From Virgibacillus phasianinus (GTDB lineage: Bacteria; Bacillota; Bacilli; Bacillales; Amphibacillaceae): a DNA stretch of 64,000 nt. Location of the stretch: the NCBI RefSeq assembly GCF_002216775.1, contig NZ_CP022315.1:3348001-3412000 (forward strand). The letters are read 5' to 3'. The stretch's first letter is position 1. The number at the start of each line of letters is the position of its first letter. The notes under the pieces were generated by a model, which had not been told where the DNA came from, did no database searches, and saw only the letters and a program-made list of their open reading frames with translations. The translations under genes were made by a program, and so were the position numbers. Below are positions 58,598-64,000 of this stretch, one piece after another.

Positions 58598-58696
58598 ATG
58601 TTAAAACGCCTAAAAGAGAAACTGAAGAAACGCTGGAAGGATTTTTTAGGCCGTGGACGAGTACCAACAACTTATAAGAAAGACTACCATAAATAA
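58598..58696 (+). CDS. Short basic amphipathic peptide, unrecognised
   Basis: 32 codons, begins MLKRLKEKLKKRWKDFLGRG. Strongly basic; the first 17 residues would make an amphipathic helix. AAAGGAG lies upstream with a 12-nt spacer, and an in-frame ATG at 58586 (MHQI) sits directly after it, so the start is ambiguous. It stands where B. subtilis has ykrA. I do not recognise a family; conservation would decide whether it is real. Confidence 0.45.
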   Translation: MLKRLKEKLKKRWKDFLGRGRVPTTYKKDYHK

Positions 58697-59086
58697 AGCC
58701 AATCACATTAGATAGTTGCTACGGACAGTTTTGAACTTATTATGGTTGACGAGCGGATTAAAAACAGAAAGGAATCACATGCTTAATTTTATTTTTCTAT
58801 TTTGCAAATGATTTTTTTCTAATATATGATGAAACAAAGAAAAAGCGGAAACACTTGGACAATAACCTTGTTGGCTGGTCTTGAACAGAAAATGACTAGA
58901 AACCGGATTTTGTTGTTGATCCAGGTTTCCTTCCCTTTCTTTCCTTTGTTTTCAGTAGTGACAGCTGTCTATCCATCGTCAGCTTATTAAATAATGTTAA
59001 AAATAATCCATGCATAAGAATCATTGTACTGCACAGTCCGATAATTCTTATCCCAAAAAACAAAGAATTCGAATAGGAGAGATGAA
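58697..59086. other. Intergenic region upstream of rpoY
   Basis: About 390 bp, AT-rich. An imperfect GAAACC-GGAT/ATCC-GGTTTC inverted repeat lies near 58900-58931. It should hold the rpoY-rnjA promoter; no confident -35/-10 pair was identified. A minus-strand frame here is discussed among the rejected items. Confidence 0.4.
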
Positions 59087-59296
59087 ATGATTTACAAAGT
59101 ATATTACCAGGAATTAAAAAGTGAAATTCCTGTACGCGAACGAACAAAGGGCCTTTATATTGAGGCAGAATCTGAACGGGCAGTAAGAGATAAATTAGTG
59201 GATCGTAACTACAATATTGAATTCATCCAACAATTAGACGATGCACACTTAGCGTATGAAAAGAAATCCGAAAACTTTACATTGGAGAACGTATAA
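59087..59296 (+). CDS. rpoY: RNA polymerase epsilon subunit
   Basis: 69 residues beginning [20 protein letters not shown], the hallmark of the Firmicute epsilon subunit (YkzG). It binds core RNA polymerase and may protect it from phage proteins or help clear stalled complexes. AGGAGAG precedes the ATG. It ends 3 nt before rnjA, a pairing conserved in B. subtilis. Confidence 0.94.
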   Translation: MIYKVYYQELKSEIPVRERTKGLYIEAESERAVRDKLVDRNYNIEFIQQLDDAHLAYEKKSENFTLENV

Positions 59297-59299
59297 CCT

Positions 59300-60967
59300 A
59301 TGAAATTTGTAAAGAATGATCAAACAGCAGTATTTTCATTGGGTGGATTAGGGGAAATTGGTAAAAACACATACGCAGTCCAATTTCAGGATGAGATTAT
59401 TTTAATTGATGCTGGAATTAAATTTCCGGAGGATGAATTATTGGGAATTGATTATGTAATCCCGGACTATACCTATTTAATACAAAATCAGGACAAAATT
59501 AAGGGGTTATTTGTAACCCATGGACATGAGGACCATATTGGTGGAATTCCTTATTTATTAAGGGAAATTAATATACCGATATATGCTGGAAAGCTTGCGC
59601 TTGGACTAATACGAAATAAGTTAGATGAGCATGGTTTGTTACGCAGAGCAAAATTAAATCCGATTCAGGAAGACGATGTCATTAAGTTTCGCAAAACATC
59701 TGTATCGTTTTTCCGTACAACACATAGTATACCGGATTCCTACGGCGTTGTTGTTAAAACACCACCGGGAAATATCGTACACACCGGGGATTTCAAATTT
59801 GATTTCACCCCGGTAGGCGAACCAGCCAACATTGCGAAAATGGCGGAAATTGGACGAGAAGGTGTACTTTGTCTCCTTTCTGACAGCACAAACAGTGAAG
59901 TTCCTGGATTTACAATGTCTGAAAGAGAAGTTGGCGGAAATATTAATGATATTTTTGGACGCGTTGATGGCCGATTAATTTTTGCTACATTCGCTTCAAA
60001 TATCTACCGATTGCAGCAGGTTGTGGAAGCTGCTGTTAAGCATAATCGGAAGGTCGCTGTTTTTGGCCGCAGTATGGAATCTTCCATTTCGATTGGACAG
60101 GATTTAGGCTATATTAATGCACCTAAGGAAACATTTATTGACGCCCATCAAATAAACCGACTTCCCGCAAATGAAGTGGTGATCCTGTGTACAGGTTCAC
60201 AGGGTGAGCCAATGGCAGCATTATCACGTATCGCAAATGGAACGCACAGGCAAATTCAGACTATCCCTGGAGATACTGTAGTGTTCTCTTCATCGCCGAT
60301 ACCGGGTAATAATGTGAGCGTCAGCCGTATTATCAACAAATTATATCGTGCTGGATCTGATGTTATCCATGGTCCATTAAGTAATATTCATACATCAGGA
60401 CACGGCAGCCAAGAAGAACAGAAATTAATGCTTCGGTTAATCAGACCAAAGTATTTTATGCCAATTCACGGTGAATACCGGATGTTGAAAGAGCATACTA
60501 AACTTGCAGAAGCTTGTGATGTTCAACCGGAAAACTGTTTTATCATGGATATTGGTGATGTATTGGCACTAGGCAAGGATAATGCGATGGTCGCAGGTAA
60601 AATTCCTTCCGGATCCGTTTATGTCGATGGAAGTGGTATTGGAGATATCGGTAACATCGTCCTGCGTGACAGACGTATTCTGTCCGAGGAAGGTTTAGTG
60701 ATTGTGGTCGTAAGTATTGATATGAAGGAATTTAAAATTTCTGCTGGTCCAGATATCATTTCCCGTGGATTTGTGTATATGCGCGAATCGGAGGACCTTA
60801 TCAATGAGGCACAAAAGCTTGTATCTGCTCACTTAAACAAAGTAATGGAAAGAAGAACTACACAGTGGTCCGAAATTAAAAATGAAATTACGGATACTAT
60901 TGCACCATTCTTATTTGACAAAACAAAACGCAGACCAATGGTATTACCAATCATTATGGAAGTATAA
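59300..60967 (+). CDS. rnjA: Ribonuclease J1
   Basis: 555 residues. Metallo-beta-lactamase/beta-CASP nuclease with 5'-3' exo- and endonuclease activity, central to mRNA decay and rRNA maturation. Zn motif [10 protein letters not shown] (about 72-81), HTGDFKFD, beta-CASP domain, [20 protein letters not shown] and the C-terminal domain. Linkage to rpoY identifies it as J1 rather than J2. The stop lies 10 nt before IS copy 2, so its native terminator may now be supplied by the IS. Confidence 0.96.
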   Translation: MKFVKNDQTAVFSLGGLGEIGKNTYAVQFQDEIILIDAGIKFPEDELLGIDYVIPDYTYLIQNQDKIKGLFVTHGHEDHIGGIPYLLREINIPIYAGKLALGLIRNKLDEHGLLRRAKLNPIQEDDVIKFRKTSVSFFRTTHSIPDSYGVVVKTPPGNIVHTGDFKFDFTPVGEPANIAKMAEIGREGVLCLLSDSTNSEVPGFTMSEREVGGNINDIFGRVDGRLIFATFASNIYRLQQVVEAAVKHNRKVAVFGRSMESSISIGQDLGYINAPKETFIDAHQINRLPANEVVILCTGSQGEPMAALSRIANGTHRQIQTIPGDTVVFSSSPIPGNNVSVSRIINKLYRAGSDVIHGPLSNIHTSGHGSQEEQKLMLRLIRPKYFMPIHGEYRMLKEHTKLAEACDVQPENCFIMDIGDVLALGKDNAMVAGKIPSGSVYVDGSGIGDIGNIVLRDRRILSEEGLVIVVVSIDMKEFKISAGPDIISRGFVYMRESEDLINEAQKLVSAHLNKVMERRTTQWSEIKNEITDTIAPFLFDKTKRRPMVLPIIMEV

Positions 60968-60998
60968 ACAAAAGAGGCTGGGACAAAACCCAGTAAAT

Positions 60999-61045
60999 AA
61001 AAAAGCGTGGCACTCACCGTTCAGGTGACATACCACGCTTTTTTT
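60999..61045 (+). terminator. Left-end terminator of IS copy 2
   Basis: Same AAAGCGTGG/CCACGCTTTTTTT hairpin as in copy 1; also the first terminator downstream of rnjA. Confidence 0.85.
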
Positions 61046-61073
61046 ATATAATCGTTTATTTTTACTAAACAAA

Positions 61074-61130
61074 AAGAATCCCCTTTGATAGAATTAAAGT
61101 AACCACACAATAATTATCGGAGGGATTCTT
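61074..61130 (+). promoter_or_regulatory. Shine-Dalgarno-masking leader, copy 2
   Basis: AAGAATCCC (61074-61082) and GGGATTCTT (61122-61130), identical to copy 1. Confidence 0.6.
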
Positions 61131-62831
61131 ATGTTTAAAAATTATAACATAAATCAAGTGGTGTTGCCTTTAGATTTAGAAATAAAATTGGACAAAAATG
61201 ATATTGCCTATGCAGTAAATGATGTTGTAACACAGATTCCGGAGGAAGCATTCGCTGCCTTTTCCCGTGAAACTGGATGTCCAGCCTATCACCCACAAAT
61301 GATGATGAAAATTATCTTATGTGCCTACACGCAGTCGGTTTTTTCTGGAAGAAAAATGGAAGGGTTACTTAAAGATAGTGTGCGTATGATGTGGTTAGCG
61401 CAAGGTTATGAACCAAGTTATCGTACAATCAATCGTTTTCGTGTGCATCCAGAGGTGAAAGAACTACTGCGTCAATGTTTTGTGCAATTCCGTTGTCAGC
61501 TAGTGGAAGAAAAACAAATTGATGAAGAAGCGATTTTTATTGATGGAACCAAGATTGAAGCGAATGCCAATAAATTTACGTTTGTATGGCGGAAATCGGT
61601 TGAAAGGTACAGTGCTAATTTGGTGGAAAAATCCAACCAAATGTATGATGAATTATTGGAGAAAGAAATTCTTCCGGAAATCGAACGGGAAAGCCTGGAG
61701 GAACTGTCCACGAAAGAACTCGAAAAAGTAGTGGAGCAGCTGGATGGCAAGGTAGAAGCGTATGACAAGAAAATAGAAGCGAGTGAAGACGTAAGCGCAC
61801 GTAAAAAACTACGGTCTGACCGTAAAGCACCGAAACAATACCGCAAACAATTCAAGGATTATTTGGCGCGAAAACAGAAATACCAAAAAGACATGGAGAT
61901 CTTCGGAGAACGCAATAGTTATTCGAAGACGGATCATGATGCCACTTTTATGCGAATGAAAGATGATTATATGAAGAACGGCCAGCTGAAAGCTGGGTAT
62001 AATGTGCAGGCTGCAACCGAAGGACAATATGTGCTCGCTTATGATGTATTCCCAAATCCGACAGATACTCGCACCTTCATTCCATTTCTGGATAACATAG
62101 AAAATAATTACTTTAAGCTGCCAAAGCACATCGTGGCTGACGCAGGATATGGTAGTGAACAAAACTACGAAGATGTCATCGAGAATCGAAAACGCACACC
62201 GCTGATTACCTATAACCAGTATCGAAAAGAGAAGAAAAAGAAGCATAAGAATAACGCTTTCCATACAGCCAATTGGGAATATAATAATGAAGACGATACG
62301 TTTACCTGTCCAAATGGAAAACAATTAATGTTCAGCCACATGTCCAATCGAACAGATAAATACGGACTAACACGATCGTTTAAAGTTTATGAGTCTGAGG
62401 ACTGTTCAGGTTGTCCATTGCGTTCCCAATGCACCAAAGCGAAGGAAGGAAATAATCGAAGAATTTATTACAACGAAAAATGGGAACAACAAAAAGAATA
62501 CATTAAGCAACTGCTTTCGGAAGAGAAAACTGGTGAAATTTACGGCAATCGTAAAATCGATGTGGAGCCAGTCTTTGGATTTCTGAAGGCTAATTTGTGC
62601 TTCACTCGTATGTCTGTACGAGGTAAAGAGAAAGTAGAAAGTGAAATAGGATTTGCATTCATGGCGGTAAACTTGAGGAAGTACACCGCCATGAAGACAA
62701 AACAACCACTAGATAATCAAGACAATCCAACGAAAAATGGTTCTGATCATCAAAAACCGATGATCAGAACCATTTTTAAGTTATTTTTGGCTAGTTATGT
62801 CCCAGCCTCTTTTTTAGGATCAAACGTATGA
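61131..62831 (+). CDS. IS1182 family transposase, copy 2
   Basis: 566-residue frame, identical to copy 1 up to the IS boundary, then five host-encoded codons (LGSNV) before TGA. DDE residues and Cys cluster as in copy 1, so probably functional. The differing C-termini of the two copies show that the stop codon is not part of the element. Confidence 0.92.
   Translation: MFKNYNINQVVLPLDLEIKLDKNDIAYAVNDVVTQIPEEAFAAFSRETGCPAYHPQMMMKIILCAYTQSVFSGRKMEGLLKDSVRMMWLAQGYEPSYRTINRFRVHPEVKELLRQCFVQFRCQLVEEKQIDEEAIFIDGTKIEANANKFTFVWRKSVERYSANLVEKSNQMYDELLEKEILPEIERESLEELSTKELEKVVEQLDGKVEAYDKKIEASEDVSARKKLRSDRKAPKQYRKQFKDYLARKQKYQKDMEIFGERNSYSKTDHDATFMRMKDDYMKNGQLKAGYNVQAATEGQYVLAYDVFPNPTDTRTFIPFLDNIENNYFKLPKHIVADAGYGSEQNYEDVIENRKRTPLITYNQYRKEKKKKHKNNAFHTANWEYNNEDDTFTCPNGKQLMFSHMSNRTDKYGLTRSFKVYESEDCSGCPLRSQCTKAKEGNNRRIYYNEKWEQQKEYIKQLLSEEKTGEIYGNRKIDVEPVFGFLKANLCFTRMSVRGKEKVESEIGFAFMAVNLRKYTAMKTKQPLDNQDNPTKNGSDHQKPMIRTIFKLFLASYVPASFLGSNV
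62733..62777. terminator. Perfect 19-bp hairpin inside the transposase frame, copy 2
   Basis: Same structure as 43634-43678; would end transcripts from either side, including the convergent oxidase-like gene. Confidence 0.8.
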
Positions 62832-62868
62832 AACTTTGCGATAGTCTTTTGAAAAATGGCCTGCTTAA

Positions 62869-64000
62869 TTAAAGTAGTCTTCGGGCAGTTCTTTCAAGAT
62901 CCGGAAACTCTACTTTTCCATTTGTAAAGAATTCCTTCATTAAATACTCACCATAACTAACTGCTTGGTCATAAGTTATTTGGCCAGGTAATGGTGCCAT
63001 ATCTTCTATTACAACATCAATAACTGCGGGTTTTTTTGACAGAAATGCCTGCTTCATGGTGGTTTCCATTTCCTCATATTTTTCAATACGGTACCCTTCC
63101 CCACCGCAGGATTCAGCAAATTTGGCGAAATTAACCGCACCCAAATCAGTTTCATAATTTAAATTTCCTTTTGTTTGCTGTTCATACTTAATCATGCCAA
63201 TCATGCTATTATTTAATACGACAATCTTAACCGGCATATCATATTTTACTGCTGTAATGAAATCGTGCATTACCATCGTAAATCCACCATCACCACATAT
63301 TCCAACCACCTGCTTATCCGGATATGCTCTTTGAGCAGCGATTGCACCGGGTATTCCGGAACCCATTGAAGCTAATGCACCGGATATAACAAATTTCTGA
63401 TTTGTAAATGGAAAGAATCTCGTTGTCCAAACGGTTACGTTTCCAACATCACATGAAATGACTGCATCTTTTTCCACATTTTTCTCTAATGCATACATAA
63501 CCTGTGGGCCATGAATTGGATTCGTTGTTTCTTTTTTCATTTCCTGCATATGAATATGCCATCTTTTCATTTTCTCCTGGTAAGATTTAAGGTGTTCGTC
63601 AGATTTTGCCTCTGATACAAGCGAAGTCAATCTCGGCAGTATATGTTTTGCATCACCACATAACCCCTCTTTAATTGGGTAAATCTTGCCTAAATCATCT
63701 TGTTTTATTTCTATTTGAACGGCGTTTACATCGTCAGGCAAGTAGTCCCGGTAAGGGAATGTGGTCCCAATCAATATGAGCATGTCTGTGTTCATTACTG
63801 CCTCAAACGCCGGCTTAGTACCTATCTGTCCATGCTGGCCTAAATTGAGTTCATGGTAATCCGGTATTGTACCTTTACCCAACAAACTTAACACGATAGG
63901 TGCCTTAATTTTTTCAGCAAAATCGACCAGTTCCTCCCTGCTGTCCCTCGCGCCTTTACCAGCCAAAATAACAGGCTTTTTCGCATTATTTATCATGCTG
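62869..64000 (-). CDS. Pyruvate oxidase-like ThDP enzyme (5' end outside window)
   Basis: At least 377 codons. Central domain (NNAKKPVILAGKGA onward) and C-terminal ThDP-binding domain with GDGGFTMVMHDFITAVKYDMP and NNSMIGMIKYEQQ. The first in-window ATG (63996) starts in the middle of the fold, so the N-terminal PYR domain of about 190 residues lies beyond 64000. Resembles quinone-type pyruvate oxidases (B. subtilis YdaP) more than acetolactate synthase because of the C-terminal segment; not certain. Confidence 0.82.
   Translation of the reverse strand, partial: SMINNAKKPVILAGKGARDSREELVDFAEKIKAPIVLSLLGKGTIPDYHELNLGQHGQIGTKPAFEAVMNTDMLILIGTTFPYRDYLPDDVNAVQIEIKQDDLGKIYPIKEGLCGDAKHILPRLTSLVSEAKSDEHLKSYQEKMKRWHIHMQEMKKETTNPIHGPQVMYALEKNVEKDAVISCDVGNVTVWTTRFFPFTNQKFVISGALASMGSGIPGAIAAQRAYPDKQVVGICGDGGFTMVMHDFITAVKYDMPVKIVVLNNSMIGMIKYEQQTKGNLNYETDLGAVNFAKFAESCGGEGYRIEKYEEMETTMKQAFLSKKPAVIDVVIEDMAPLPGQITYDQAVSYGEYLMKEFFTNGKVEFPDLERTARRLL

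Larger units (their letters stand above)
60978..62815 (+). mobile_element. IS1182-type insertion sequence, copy 2
   Basis: Same 1838 bp as 41879-43716, offset by 19,099 bp, same orientation. Left junction reads AAAAGAGG-CTGGGACAAAAC; right junction CAGCCTCTTTTTT then host DNA. Sits between convergent rnjA and the pyruvate-oxidase-like gene. No target duplication seen. Confidence 0.9.

Noticed and set aside
58896-59147. Minus-strand frame with an inner stretch starting MILMHGLFLTLFN, slightly like small type I toxin/holin-like peptides
   Set aside because: No ribosome binding site before the inner ATG, it overlaps the rpoY start, the tail is not toxin-like, and no antisense RNA signals are evident.

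Overview
The window is low-GC Firmicute chromosome from a spore-forming member of the Bacillaceae. Gene order follows the Bacillus subtilis rnjA-pdh-speA-yktABC-yla-ftsW-pycA-cta-ylb-mra/dcw segment, read right to left here. spoVD, rsfA, ylbJ and a YlaJ-type lipoprotein indicate endospore formation. A BCCT osmolyte transporter and the style of the intergenic repeats would suit a halotolerant Virgibacillus/Oceanobacillus-like genus, but that placement is inference.

Layout from left to right. 1-9343: division and cell-wall (dcw) cluster on the minus strand, mraZ-rsmH-ftsL-pbpB-spoVD-murE-murF (murF cut by the window edge), with a MITE-like repeat between spoVD and murE. 9344-16728: bshC, a DUF3397 membrane protein, panE, a GNAT protein (ylbP), rsfA, a crotonase, rpmF, yceD and tmcAL. 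16733-17427: a 0.7 kb noncoding block of concentric inverted repeats whose ends match the ends of the IS found later. 17434-26392: ylbL, ylbJ, coaD, rsmD, ylbG, ylbF, ylbE, ylbD, ylbC, a YugN-like protein, a YtvI-like permease and a DUF420 protein. 26423-33763: caa3 cytochrome oxidase (ctaB-C-D-E-F-G) with divergent ctaA. 33821-41878: pycA, ftsW, ylaN and small yla genes. 41879-43716 and 60978-62815: two identical copies of an IS1182-type insertion sequence in the same orientation. Between them: an inositol-monophosphatase-like gene, yktB, yktA, a nitronate monooxygenase family gene, speA, an SR1/SR1P dual-function RNA locus, a polysaccharide deacetylase, a BCCT transporter, pdhABCD, ykyA, def, rpoY and rnjA. 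62869-64000: a pyruvate-oxidase-like enzyme cut by the right edge.

The genes are mostly housekeeping: peptidoglycan synthesis and septation, respiration with heme A/O synthesis, pyruvate metabolism (PDH, pyruvate carboxylase, pyruvate oxidase), CoA and bacillithiol synthesis, RNA decay and sporulation. I see no phage, CRISPR array, restriction system or biosynthetic cluster. The most interesting material is small or noncoding: the SR1P locus, the layered expression control of the IS (terminator, Shine-Dalgarno-masking leader, terminator-like hairpin inside an ORF with no stop of its own), the IS-end-bracketed noncoding block at 16733-17427, and 10-bp-phased GTGG repeats upstream of mraZ. I did not find a convincing new multi-gene system.
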